A DNA stretch of 64,000 nucleotides from assembly GCF_008065375.1 (NCBI RefSeq), contig NZ_MU084032.1, forward strand, positions 127,156 through 191,155, in the 5' to 3' direction. Positions 41,039 through 49,382 of the stretch are shown here, in pieces. Source of the stretch: Nonomuraea sp. SYSU D8015. Its GTDB lineage: Bacteria > Actinomycetota > Actinomycetes > Streptosporangiales > Streptosporangiaceae. The position numbers and the translations under genes were made by a program. The notes beneath the pieces are model-generated. The model was not told the DNA's origin, made no database searches, and saw only the letters and a program-made list of their open reading frames with translations. Positions within the stretch are counted from its first letter, which is position 1. Every line of letters starts with the position of its first letter.

Positions 41039-42192
41039 CGCCCGCCTCCCGGCACGCCGCCCCCGCCGGGGATCCCGCCGCCGCCCGGGAAGCCCCCGCC
41101 GCCGAACTGCCGCTGGTTGCCGCCGATGGTGGTGCCGGTCGAGGTCGCCGGGGGGACGATCTGGTCGCCCTCGGACACGCCCGACTTGATCTCGGTCAGG
41201 GTCGCGCCCCGCACGCCCACCTCCACGGGCGTGCTGGTCTGGCGGCCGTTCCGCAGCAGCGTGACCGTGGCCTGGCCGCCGTTGGTGGACACCGCGGTGG
41301 AAGGGACGGTGACCACGTCGTCCGCGCGGCCGACCACGACCTCGACGGTGGCGGTCTGGCCGAGCCGCACCTGGCTCGGGACCTCGGTGAAGGTGACCGT
41401 GACGGGATACTGCACGATGTTGTCGCTGGTGGAGGCGACGGGCTCGATCTGGGTGATCTCGCCGGTGGCTGTCACGCCCGGCAGCGCGTCGAACGTGACC
41501 GTGGCCGTCTGGCCCTGTTCGAGTTTGCCGACGTCGGACTCGGTGAAGGCGCCGACGAGCTGCAGCCTGCCGGTGTCGGCGATCTCCATGAAGCCGCTGC
41601 CGGTCTGGGACTGTCCTGTGCCCTGGCCCTGACCTGTGCTCTGCGCGGAGCTCTGTGCCGAGCCGCTGCTGTCGCCGCCGACCGAGCCGTTCACCGCCGT
41701 GATCGTGCCGGCGAACGGGGCCTTCAGCACGGTGGCCGCGAGGGTGCGCTGGGCCTCCCGGTAGGCGTTGCGGGCCTTGACGTAGGCGGCGTACAACTCG
41801 GCCGTGCCGGTCCCGTCGTCCAGGGCGCTGTCGTACGTGGCCTTGGCCGCCGACAGGCTCTCCTGCGCGGCGTCGTCGTCCAGCCTGGCGAGGATGTCGC
41901 CCTTGCCGACCTTGTCGCCGGCCTTGACGTAGATCTTCTCGACCGTCCCGGACGTACCGAACGAGAGCGCGCGGGACTTGGCGCTCTCGACGGAGCCCGA
42001 GGCGGACACGGAGGCCACCACGGAGCCGCGGCTCGCGGTCACGGTCCGCACGGTCGTCTCGCCCGCGGCCTGTCCCGCGCCCAGCTGGCCGTAGGCGAGC
42101 ACGGCACCGCACACCAGGAGCGCCACCAGGGCTCCGTTGGTCATCAGCGCTCTGCTGCTCACTCGCGCTCTGCGCCTCTTCGACACCTTCAC
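41035..42192 (-). CDS. Membrane fusion (HlyD/MacA-like) protein of the efflux operon
   Basis: 385 residues from GTG 42192, with AAGG about ten bases upstream; a GTG at 42186 is possible. One N-terminal helix anchors it. The lipoyl-like half motifs (FGTSGTVEKIYVKAGDKVGKG and APFAGTITAVNGSV), beta-barrel and C-terminal Gly-rich tail are present. The segment between the two lipoyl halves is short, with a Ser/Gln/Gly run (SAQSSAQSTGQGQGTGQ). It heads the six-gene operon and links the pump to the cell exterior. Confidence 0.88.
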   Translation of the reverse strand: MKVSKRRRARVSSRALMTNGALVALLVCGAVLAYGQLGAGQAAGETTVRTVTASRGSVVASVSASGSVESAKSRALSFGTSGTVEKIYVKAGDKVGKGDILARLDDDAAQESLSAAKATYDSALDDGTGTAELYAAYVKARNAYREAQRTLAATVLKAPFAGTITAVNGSVGGDSSGSAQSSAQSTGQGQGTGQSQTGSGFMEIADTGRLQLVGAFTESDVGKLEQGQTATVTFDALPGVTATGEITQIEPVASTSDNIVQYPVTVTFTEVPSQVRLGQTATVEVVVGRADDVVTVPSTAVSTNGGQATVTLLRNGRQTSTPVEVGVRGATLTEIKSGVSEGDQIVPPATSTGTTIGGNQRQFGGGGFPGGGGIPGGGGVPGGGR

Positions 42193-42338
42193 AGGCGGTG
42201 ACCCTTGCACACCAGCCTGCGCCGCAGCCGCGAGCAAGCTGAACGTTCGCTGATAGCGCCGAGGGCCGGGCGGGCGCACAGGGAACTCTTAGGCTGCTCG
42301 CAGCGTGCCGCGAACCTGCTTCGCCAGGATGATCCGCC
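42193..42338. other. Divergent promoter region between the two fusion-protein genes
   Basis: 146 bp separating the leftward efflux operon from the rightward paralogue. A shared regulator (for example the OmpR-type protein of the operon) could act here. No clear direct repeats of the OmpR kind or -35/-10 pair could be picked out by eye. Confidence 0.35.
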
Positions 42339-43952
42339 ATGAGACGGACTTTCGCGCTGGGCGGGCTCGCCCTCGCCGTGCTCGCCGCCGGTTCCGGCCT
42401 GGCGGTCGCGCTCCGCGACGACGCGCCGCCCGCCGTCCAGGTGCGGCTCGCCTCCGCCCAGCGCGGGCAGGTTCATGCCGTGGTGAGCGCCGCGGGCGCC
42501 ACCGTGGACGGCTCCCGCCGCGACCTCGCCTTCGGTTCCTCGGGGACGGTGGCCAAGGTGTACGTCAGGGTCGGGTCCAAGGTCGAGAAAGGGCAGGTCC
42601 TGGCCCGGATCGACGGGCGGGCGGCGCGGGAGGCGTACGAGGCGGCCAAGGCCGACCTGGCGGTCGCCGAGGAGGCCCTGGACCAGGCGTCATCCGGAAC
42701 GGCGACGACCGCCGGCACCGGCACGACCGGCGGGAACGGCACCTCGGGGAGCACCGGCACGACTTGTGCCCCGGGCGGCGGCTCGCCCGCGGCCACCCCC
42801 ACCACCGGAACCTCCGCCCCGGCAGGCGGCGGCGCGCTCGGGCCGTCGGGCCGCCCCTCCATGGGCACGGAGGCGACCAGAGAGGCAGGGGCGCGCACGG
42901 ACGGGGACAAGAGCCCGACGCCGACCTCGACCTCCAGCCCGGCACCGCATCCGACGGACCCCCCTCGCCCCACGACCGCCCCGACCTCCGTGCCCACCGA
43001 GCCCCAGCCCACCGTGACGGTCACCGTGACCGCCACGGTCACCGCGACCGTCACCCCCACCCCGAGCCGGAGCAGCGGATCGCTGCCGACCGGGGACGGG
43101 CCCTCCACCGGCGACGGTCCATCGGCCACCCCCTCCCCCACCGGCAAGCCGTCCACCAGCGGAAAACCCTCCACGAGCGGCAGGCCCACCGCCACCGGCA
43201 AGCCTCCTTCGGCCAGGCCGAGCACCGGCGCGACCGGCGGCGCCCGCCCGGACCCGGGCACGGGTTCCTGCGGTCCGGCCCCGGCCGGGACGAAGGGCGG
43301 GACGGGCGAGGACCAGGCCGCCGCGAACGTGGACCGCGCCGAGGCCGCCCTGGAGCAGGCGGCCGACGCCGTACGGGCCACCCGCATCGTGGCGCCGGTG
43401 GCGGGGACGGTGCTGTCGGTCGCGGGCGACGTCGGCGACACCGCGGGCACGAGCACCTTCATCAGCCTCGGCGACCTGGACGAGCTGCAGGTGCAGGCCA
43501 TGGTCACCGAGTCCGACGTCAACCGGCTCGACATTGGCCAGAGGGCCCGGATCACGCTCGCCACCCGCAACGGCGAGCGCCACGAGGGCACGGTGACGGC
43601 CATCGCCCCTACGGCCACGGTCGACGGCCGGCTCGTCCGCTACTCGGTCACCCTCGCCTTCGACGAGCCTCCGGCCGGGCTCATGCTGGGCCAGACGGCC
43701 TCGGTGACGATCACCACGGACGAGGCCGACAACGTCGTCTACGTGCCCGCGGCGGCGGTGCGGAGCAGGTCGGACGGCACCCAGGTGGTCACGGTGCGCG
43801 CGGGTGGGCGTGACCTGGCGAAGGTGGTGCGGACGGGGGTGCGCGGGGACCAGTACGTGGAGGTGACGTCGGGGCTGGACGAGAACGACCAAGTGGTCAT
43901 GTCCGGCAGCGCGTCGGGCGAGTTCCCCGACGGCTCCTGGCCAGGCGCATGA
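42339..43952 (+). CDS. Second membrane fusion protein with 210-residue disordered linker
   Basis: 537 residues. An N-terminal helix (ALGGLALAVLAAGSGLAVAL) is followed by the first lipoyl half (FGSSGTVAKVYVRVGSKVEKG), a short helix (YEAAKADLAVAEEALDQ), about 210 residues of Gly/Thr/Pro/Ser (including TVTVTVTATVTATVTPTP), a helix (AAANVDRAEAALEQAADAV), the second lipoyl half (RIVAPVAGTVLSVAG) and the beta-barrel domain. In ordinary fusion proteins the two helices join as a coiled-coil hairpin. It has no pump of its own nearby and probably serves the divergent efflux operon or an unlinked one. Confidence 0.85.
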   Translation: MRRTFALGGLALAVLAAGSGLAVALRDDAPPAVQVRLASAQRGQVHAVVSAAGATVDGSRRDLAFGSSGTVAKVYVRVGSKVEKGQVLARIDGRAAREAYEAAKADLAVAEEALDQASSGTATTAGTGTTGGNGTSGSTGTTCAPGGGSPAATPTTGTSAPAGGGALGPSGRPSMGTEATREAGARTDGDKSPTPTSTSSPAPHPTDPPRPTTAPTSVPTEPQPTVTVTVTATVTATVTPTPSRSSGSLPTGDGPSTGDGPSATPSPTGKPSTSGKPSTSGRPTATGKPPSARPSTGATGGARPDPGTGSCGPAPAGTKGGTGEDQAAANVDRAEAALEQAADAVRATRIVAPVAGTVLSVAGDVGDTAGTSTFISLGDLDELQVQAMVTESDVNRLDIGQRARITLATRNGERHEGTVTAIAPTATVDGRLVRYSVTLAFDEPPAGLMLGQTASVTITTDEADNVVYVPAAAVRSRSDGTQVVTVRAGGRDLAKVVRTGVRGDQYVEVTSGLDENDQVVMSGSASGEFPDGSWPGA

Positions 43953-43959
43953 CCGGCCC

Positions 43960-43981
43960 GTCCCGCCCTGGGGCGCGGGAC
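43960..43981 (+). terminator. Hairpin after the second fusion-protein gene
   Basis: GTCCCGC (43960-43966) pairs with GCGGGAC (43975-43981) around eight bases, starting eight bases after the stop. The remaining gap to 44217 holds no gene that can be supported. Confidence 0.55.
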
Positions 43982-44217
43982 CATTCCGGTGGACGCGCTG
44001 TCCGCCGGCTGTGCCATCCCGGCGCACCGGCAACGCACCCCGCCGCGATGCCCAGCGCCAGGGTGCGACGCCGACGGGCATGGAGGCGGCGCGACATGGG
44101 CGCCCAACGCCCGCCCACGATGTCAGCTGGCATGTCGGCGCAGGACCGGCCCAGCCCTGGCCGCACGACGGCGGGTCAGCGCGTTGAGGGAATCTTCAGC
44201 CGATCTCCAGCCGGCTT

Positions 44218-45777
44218 TCAGCCGACCCGCGGAGCACCCGCCTGGCCGGCCGCCGCGGCGCCCGTGACGGCCGGGATGGTGATGCGGTGGGCCGTCTTGG
44301 CCTTGGCGCCCCGGCGGGAGATGTAGTCCAGGGTCCGGAAGTCGACGGCCAGGTCGTCCCGGGTGAGTCGGGCCACCAGGTAGCCGCGCCGCTGGTCCAT
44401 GAAGGAGATGTGGGGGTTCTCCTGCAGGGCCTCCGCGATCCACGTCCGGTCCCGGTACCCGTCCCCGTCGCTCGCGATCGACGAGGCCACCAGTTCCCTG
44501 GCCACCACCGGCGAGTCAGGGTCGTCGAAGTCGGTCTTGAGCTCGGCCGAGTGGTGGATGTGCGCGTCCCCGGTCAGGACCACCGGGTTGGACGTGCGGG
44601 CCAGCGATCTCAGCAGCCGGGTGCGCTCGGCCGCGTACCCGTCCCAGGAGTCCAGGTTCACCTCGCGCCCGGGGCCGATCTTGTAGTCGCGGTGCGTCAT
44701 CATGATCTGCTGGCCGAGCAGGTTCCAGCGGGTGGTGGAGCCGCGCAGCCCTTCCTCCAGCCAGCGCCACTGACTGGCCCCGAGCAGTGTGCGCTCGGCC
44801 TCCAGACGGTCGTCGCACCCGGCCCGCACGCCGTCCAGGCACGCCTGGTCGTCACGGAACTGCCGGGTGTCGAGCAGGTGGAAGCGGGCCAGCGTGCCCC
44901 AGGAGATGCGCCGGTTCACCTTGAGCACCGCCCCTTGGAGGCTGGCGCGGCGCAGCGGCATGTTCTCGTAGTAGGCGCGGAACGCCTCCGCCCGCATCCG
45001 GGTGAACCCGGGTGTCTCCTTGCTGGAGACCGGGCCGGCCCAGTTGTTCTCCACTTCATGGTCGTCGAACGCCACCAGCCAGGGCGCCGCCGCGTGCGCG
45101 GCCTGGAGGTCGTGGTCGCTCTTGTACTGGGCGTGCCGCAGCCGGTAGTCGGCGAGCGTCTGGCATTTGCCGGGCGTGTGGGTGCGTACGCGGCCGGCCA
45201 GCGCGGTGTAGCCGCTGGGGCCGTACTCGTACATGTAGTCGCCGAGGAACACCACCAGGTCGGGCTCCTGCTCGGCGAGGCGGCGGTAGGCGGTGTAGTA
45301 GCCGTGCTCGTAGTGGGCGCACGCGGCCACGGCGAACGTGAGCGGCGTCGTCTCGCCGGTGGGCGTCGTCCTGGTGCGGCCCGTGGGCGAGATCCTGCCC
45401 TGGCTCCTGAAGCGGTAGAAGTACTCGCGCCCCGGCTCCAGGCCCTTGAGCTCGACGTGGACGCTGTGGGCGTCACGGGCGCGGGCGGTGGCCGTACCGG
45501 ACTTGACGATCTTCGAGAAGCGTTCGTCGGCCGCGACCTGCCAGTCCACCTCCACGTCGCGGGACGGCATGCCGCCGCGGCCGTCGCCGCCCAGCGGGTC
45601 GACGGCCAGCCTGGTCCACAGGACGAAGCCGTCGGCCGACGGGTCGCCGGAGGCCACGCCGAGCGTGAACGGGTCGGATCGGAGGGTTCTGGAGGGGGAG
45701 GCCGACGCCGGTGAGGCGAGGGTCGGCGAGGCGAGGAAGCCGGCTGTCGCCGCTGTCAGGAAGGCTCTGCGGTCCAC
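44218..45777 (-). CDS. phoD: PhoD-family alkaline phosphatase/phosphodiesterase
   Basis: 519 residues from GTG 45777. The Tat-like signal starts MDRRAFLTAATAGFLASPTL. An N-terminal Ig-like domain (FTLGVASGDPSADGFVLWTR) precedes the metallophosphatase core with CAHYEHGYYTAYRRLAEQEP, VVFLGDYMYEYGP, VAFDDHEVENNWAG, QQIMMTHRDYK and LTGDAHIHHSAELK, which supply Fe/Ca ligands. It releases phosphate from diesters and monoesters outside the cell. Four tandem 11-bp PHO-box units lie just upstream, predicting PhoP-activated expression under phosphate limitation. Confidence 0.94.
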   Translation of the reverse strand: MDRRAFLTAATAGFLASPTLASPASASPSRTLRSDPFTLGVASGDPSADGFVLWTRLAVDPLGGDGRGGMPSRDVEVDWQVAADERFSKIVKSGTATARARDAHSVHVELKGLEPGREYFYRFRSQGRISPTGRTRTTPTGETTPLTFAVAACAHYEHGYYTAYRRLAEQEPDLVVFLGDYMYEYGPSGYTALAGRVRTHTPGKCQTLADYRLRHAQYKSDHDLQAAHAAAPWLVAFDDHEVENNWAGPVSSKETPGFTRMRAEAFRAYYENMPLRRASLQGAVLKVNRRISWGTLARFHLLDTRQFRDDQACLDGVRAGCDDRLEAERTLLGASQWRWLEEGLRGSTTRWNLLGQQIMMTHRDYKIGPGREVNLDSWDGYAAERTRLLRSLARTSNPVVLTGDAHIHHSAELKTDFDDPDSPVVARELVASSIASDGDGYRDRTWIAEALQENPHISFMDQRRGYLVARLTRDDLAVDFRTLDYISRRGAKAKTAHRITIPAVTGAAAAGQAGAPRVG

Positions 45778-45795
45778 GTTCCCAGGTATGTCCGG

Positions 45796-45839
45796 CTGCG
45801 CTGACCCCGCCGTGACAGTGGAGTCAAGGGCGGGTGAAC
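45796..45839 (-). promoter_or_regulatory. PHO box: four contiguous 11-bp units upstream of phoD
   Basis: Read leftward from 45839: GTTCACCCGCC, CTTGACTCCAC, TGTCACGGCGG and GGTCAGCGCAG. The first matches the Streptomyces PhoP direct-repeat unit (GKTCAYYYRSG) at ten of eleven positions; the others keep the TCA/TGA core at exact 11-bp spacing. The block ends 18 bases before the GTG. Confidence 0.7.
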
Positions 45840-45945
45840 AGCATCAGTCGTCCTGTTCGCGAAGTTCCTCCGGCCGATGACCGGCCACGCCGACGCCGTC
45901 CTCGTCGTCCGGTTCCGGTCGGCGTCGGTCGCCCCCTGCCACACG

Positions 45946-45981
45946 GTCGCCGCCCCGCTCGCCGAGCAGGGGGGCGGCGAC
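45946..45981 (-). terminator. 11-bp hairpin after the HAD hydrolase gene
   Basis: GTCGCCGCCCC (45946-45956) pairs with GGGGCGGCGAC (45971-45981). The loop can form a small GCTC/GAGC stem. It lies 36 bases past the HAD stop (46017) and separates that operon from phoD. Confidence 0.75.
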
Positions 45982-46016
45982 GCCTCAGATCACATAACCG
46001 GCATTTCGCCGTTGAA

Positions 46017-46616
46017 TCAGCGGGCGGCCTCCCGTACGTCGGCCAGGGTTCGGCGGAGCGACGCAGCATCGGTGAAGTGCACGCCGGCCATGCCCGCGCG
46101 TTCGGCGCCCTCGACGTTCTCGGGGCGGTCGTCAATGAAGACGATCTCCGCGGGGGCGGCGCCGAGCGTGCGGGCCGTCTCGTCGTAGATCTCCCTGTCC
46201 GGCTTGACCAGCCCGATCCGGCCGCTGTAGACGCGGCGGCCGATGGCGGCGATCCAGGGCAGCTCGTCCAGGCCGTCGGCGAGGCAGGCGGGCGCGTTGG
46301 ACAGCAGCGCCACGTCGTGGCCCGCCTCGATCAGCTCGCCGAGCAGGCCGACCGTGCCCTCGTTCGGGTGGGCCCAGCTGGCGACGTCCATGGCCACCAG
46401 GCGGGCGACCTCGGCATGGCTGGCGGGCCTGTCCAGCACCGCCGACCAGTAGGCGTGCGGTGTCAGGCTCGCCCGGTCGAATTCCAGGCGGTGGCGCCAG
46501 TAGCGGTCCTTGAACCCCTCCGGCTCCGCGTCCACCGCCCGGGCCATGGCGTCGGCGTCGGACTCGGGCTGAGGCAGCGACAGGACGCCGCCGTAGTCGA
46601 ACACAATCCATGTCAT
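46017..46616 (-). CDS. HAD-superfamily hydrolase, subfamily IA
   Basis: 199 residues. Motif I is IVFDYGGVLSLP (nucleophile Asp), motif II VALLSNAPA, motif III Lys in GLVKPDREIYDE and motif IV IVFIDDRPENVEGA. The small cap is helical. It is probably a phosphatase of small metabolites, substrate unknown. It overlaps the lipase-like gene by four bases. Confidence 0.88.
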   Translation of the reverse strand: MTWIVFDYGGVLSLPQPESDADAMARAVDAEPEGFKDRYWRHRLEFDRASLTPHAYWSAVLDRPASHAEVARLVAMDVASWAHPNEGTVGLLGELIEAGHDVALLSNAPACLADGLDELPWIAAIGRRVYSGRIGLVKPDREIYDETARTLGAAPAEIVFIDDRPENVEGAERAGMAGVHFTDAASLRRTLADVREAAR

Positions 46617-47425
46617 GCCAGGAATGGTCGCAGATGCGGGTTCAGCGCCGGGCAGCCCAGGTACTTCTCCGCGGTGTGGAAGTCGATCCAGTCGAGGTTG
46701 ACCAGCTCCTCGGCGTCCACGCCGGCGAAGCAGCCCGCCAGATCAGGCGGGATGGCGGCGATGTCGTCCTTGTCGGCGATGTTCACCCAGCGCCGGACGC
46801 CGGGCGGGCGCTCGCCCCGGCCGTTGACGGGGGCCGGCAGCAGGCGCTCGAAGACGACGTTGCGCATGCCGAGCGGGCTCCCGAGGGTGATCAGCAGGTC
46901 GATTCGCAGGTCGGGGTGGGCCCACAGGGTCTCGTACGTGACCACGCTCCCGAGCGAGTGGGCGATGACCACCTTCGGCCGGTTCCTCCTGATGGTCTCG
47001 GCCACCACCTGCCGGCACTTGTCCCTCTTGCCCGGGTCGGTGAGGTACGCCGCCACCTCCGGCGCGAACCGCTCGGCGAACGCCGCCGACCGGCCGTCGA
47101 GCCTGCTGAGCAGCCAGCCGGTCAACGACTTGAGCGCGCCCGTGAGATGCTCGCCGACGCCCAGGTTCTTGGCCCACTCCACGAGGACCTGCTGGGCCGG
47201 GGCCTCCATGGCGGCGACGGAGCGCGGGTCGGACCTGCCGTCGTGCAGGTGGTGGGAGAAGTAGGCGATCTCGCTGAAGTAGGCCCTGGCCTCGCCCCCG
47301 AGCGCCAGGTGCAGGTAGCGGTCCCATTTGAGGCGCATGGCCGCCGCCGCACCGGCCGCGGACCCGCCGGCCTCCAGGTAGTAGTTGTACTTGCCGATCC
47401 CGTGCACGCCGACGATGACGGCCAC
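46613..47425 (-). CDS. Alpha/beta-hydrolase-like (lipase-type) protein
   Basis: 270 residues from GTG 47425 with GAGGAGG upstream. VIVGVHGIGKYNYY is the oxyanion-strand motif and VVIAHSLGSVVTYETLW the nucleophile elbow, as in lipase/PGAP-like hydrolases. ITLGSPLGM and a later Asp/His region (ADKDDIAAIPPD, DFHTAEKYLG) support the fold. It is coupled to the HAD gene and divergent from an XRE regulator. The substrate is unknown. Confidence 0.7.
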   Translation of the reverse strand: MAVIVGVHGIGKYNYYLEAGGSAAGAAAAMRLKWDRYLHLALGGEARAYFSEIAYFSHHLHDGRSDPRSVAAMEAPAQQVLVEWAKNLGVGEHLTGALKSLTGWLLSRLDGRSAAFAERFAPEVAAYLTDPGKRDKCRQVVAETIRRNRPKVVIAHSLGSVVTYETLWAHPDLRIDLLITLGSPLGMRNVVFERLLPAPVNGRGERPPGVRRWVNIADKDDIAAIPPDLAGCFAGVDAEELVNLDWIDFHTAEKYLGCPALNPHLRPFLA

Positions 47426-47499
47426 TTCGCCTCCTCACGCATGATCTTCTCGCGCGATGCTGGCATATGCCGCTTGCAGCCGGCCGTCAAGAGTCCGCC

Positions 47500-47537
47500 C
47501 GAGTTTAGGCTTGCCTAAAGATTTAGGTAGAGCTAAA
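47500..47537. promoter_or_regulatory. Two TTTAG-N6-CTAAA operators; left one also iron-box-like
   Basis: TTTAG-GCTTGC-CTAAA (47504-47519) and TTTAG-GTAGAG-CTAAA (47522-47537) are centred 18 bp apart between the lipase-like gene and the XRE gene. They fit an autoregulating XRE protein. The left site extended to 47500-47518 also agrees at about 15 of 19 positions with the IdeR/DmdR iron box (TWAGGTWAGSCTWACCTWA), so iron control is an alternative. Confidence 0.55.
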
Positions 47538-47577
47538 GTGGAGGCATCTGGAGCTGAGCGTCGAGAGCGAGACCGTC

Positions 47578-47856
47578 ATGGCACTACGCCATAGCAGCCG
47601 CGACGAGGTGGGCGGTCTCGCCCAGGAAGTCGTCGACGAGATCGCGTGGTACATGCGGGAGCACAAGATCTCGCGTTCGGACCTGGCCGCGGCCATGGGC
47701 GTGTCAGCGGGGCGGGTGAGCCAGATCCTGTCCGGCGACGAGAACCTGACGCTCCGCACGCTGGCGGCCGTCGTCGACGCGCTCGGCGCCCGCCTGGAGT
47801 TCACGCTCGGCGACGCCGAGGATTCGGCCTCCGCGCTCAGAGACGGCGAGCCGTAG
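47578..47856 (+). CDS. XRE-family (Cro/CI-like) regulator
   Basis: 92 residues. The helix-turn-helix is ISRSDLAAAMGVSAGRVSQI followed by SGDENLTLRTLAAVVDALGA, the HigA/antitoxin-like form. No toxin gene adjoins it in frame, so an orphan regulator is more likely than a toxin-antitoxin pair. It probably binds the tandem palindromes upstream. No strong ribosome site is seen. Confidence 0.85.
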   Translation: MALRHSSRDEVGGLAQEVVDEIAWYMREHKISRSDLAAAMGVSAGRVSQILSGDENLTLRTLAAVVDALGARLEFTLGDAEDSASALRDGEP

Positions 47857-47914
47857 GGCGCGCCTGGCGCGTTCAGGGCACTCTGGCTCATGCCGTACGC
47901 CGGGCGCCACGACT

Positions 47915-48730
47915 TCATACGGCGCGCCGGGCGGTCTCGGAGTCGACGGCCCGGGACGGCGGCGCGAACACCGGCAGTGATCGGTACCCTGCCCGGTAAC
48001 CGGAGGCCAGCAGCCGCAGCAGATCGCTCTCCGCGTCGTGCTTGAGCAGTCCGCGCAGCCGCATCAGGTCGTTGAGATAGCGCTCGTACCGCGCCAGCCG
48101 CGTGTGACGCGACCCGTTGAGCGCGGTGACCACCTTCGACCGCGCCGCCCCGTCCTCGATGAGCGCCGCCACGTCCAGCCGCCGCTCGATCGCGTCGAGC
48201 CTGGCGTGAATGCGTTCGCGCCTGCGTTCCTCGGGCGAGAGCCGCTCGGCGATCCGCTGGTGGTAGCGGTTGGCGGCCAGGCTGAGCTCGTAGATGCTCC
48301 AGGAGTCGTCCACCCTCCTCTCGCACCAGAGCCGCTGGTCTTCGGCCATCGCCTGGTCGAGCCTGGCGAGCAGCGACACCAGCCAGAACGTCGCCGCCTC
48401 CCGCGCGAGCGAGCGCTGCTCGTCCTCCTTGGCCCGCATCTGGCTGAGCCACAGCCCGCTCGGCGCGACCGCGCCCAGCGCGGTGGCGAGCAGGTTCTCC
48501 ATGCCCAGTACGGTGGACAGAAGGTGGTCCAGCAGCCATCCGGTCAGCAACGCCACCCCGGCCGAGAGCAACCCGGTCAGCAGGGTGATGACGATCGACA
48601 GCCGCCACGTCGCGGGCCCGAACGGCCGGCCCTTGCCCTGACAGCGCAGCACCAGGAACACGATGGCGGAGAGGAGGGCCAGCACCACAGTGAGGCCCAC
48701 CTGGGCTGCCGAGACAGGCTCCGGATCCAT
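47915..48730 (-). CDS. Two-helix membrane protein with long helical cytoplasmic domain
   Basis: 271 residues from ATG 48730 with GGGAGGGG eight bases upstream. Two membrane helices (about 10-30 and 45-70) precede a charged, mainly helical region (SQMRAKEDEQRSLAREAATF, RLSPEERRRERIHARLDAI) that may form coiled coils. No domain family is recognised. It is convergent with the XRE gene, 58 bases apart. Confidence 0.7.
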   Translation of the reverse strand: MDPEPVSAAQVGLTVVLALLSAIVFLVLRCQGKGRPFGPATWRLSIVITLLTGLLSAGVALLTGWLLDHLLSTVLGMENLLATALGAVAPSGLWLSQMRAKEDEQRSLAREAATFWLVSLLARLDQAMAEDQRLWCERRVDDSWSIYELSLAANRYHQRIAERLSPEERRRERIHARLDAIERRLDVAALIEDGAARSKVVTALNGSRHTRLARYERYLNDLMRLRGLLKHDAESDLLRLLASGYRAGYRSLPVFAPPSRAVDSETARRAV

Positions 48731-48872
48731 GGAATCTCGCCCCTCCCGCGGAATGTTCCCTTCATAGTCGCAGCGGCGGCGGTGGATGAAAATGCCGTTG
48801 CGCCGGGCATATCAGACCCAGATACGGTGACATCCACCTACAGAAGGCGCATTCGGAACAGGAGCCCCAGAC

Positions 48873-49280
48873 ATGCCCGGCCCGCTGATCGTCAACGACT
48901 CGGTCGTCATCCCCGACGCCGAGCTCGTCTGGCGTTTCTCACGCTCGTCGGGCCCGGGCGGCCAGGGCGTCAACACGACCGACAGCCGCGTGGAGCTGAC
49001 GTTCGACGTCGGCGCGAGCACGGCGCTGCCGCCCGCGCTGAAGGCCCGGGCGCTCGACCGGCTGGGCTCCGCCACGATCACGATCGCCGCCTCGGAATAC
49101 CGCTCCCAGCTCAGGAACCGGGAGGCCGCCGCACACCGCCTGGCGCAGCGGCTCCGCGAGGCCATCGCCCCGCCACCGAAGCGCCGCCGCCCCACCAAGC
49201 CCAGCCGGGGCGCCGTGGAGCGCCGCATCGCCGCGAAGAAACACCGCTCCGACATCAAACGCCTCCGCCGCGACCTCTAG
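48873..49280 (+). CDS. arfB: Alternative ribosome-rescue factor B (peptidyl-tRNA hydrolase)
   Basis: 135 residues. The release-factor loop FSRSSGPGGQGVNTTDSRVE carries the catalytic GGQ. The C-terminal tail is strongly basic (PPPKRRRPTKPSRGAVERR, KKHRSDIKRLRRDL), as needed to enter the empty mRNA channel. It frees ribosomes stalled without a stop codon. AGGAG lies ten bases before the ATG. Confidence 0.93.
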   Translation: MPGPLIVNDSVVIPDAELVWRFSRSSGPGGQGVNTTDSRVELTFDVGASTALPPALKARALDRLGSATITIAASEYRSQLRNREAAAHRLAQRLREAIAPPPKRRRPTKPSRGAVERRIAAKKHRSDIKRLRRDL

Positions 49281-49382
49281 CCCGTCCTCGGCGTGATCGG
49301 TTCCGCGCGGCTCCCAGCCGTGTGAGACGCGAGAGGCGATCGCGCGAAAGGCGGCTCCAGCCCCTCCAGGCCAGGGCTTCGA

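Noticed and set aside
47578..47856. Toxin-antitoxin pair with the XRE protein as antitoxin
   Set aside because: No small toxin-like gene lies directly up- or downstream in the same direction; neighbours are a hydrolase and an unrelated membrane protein.
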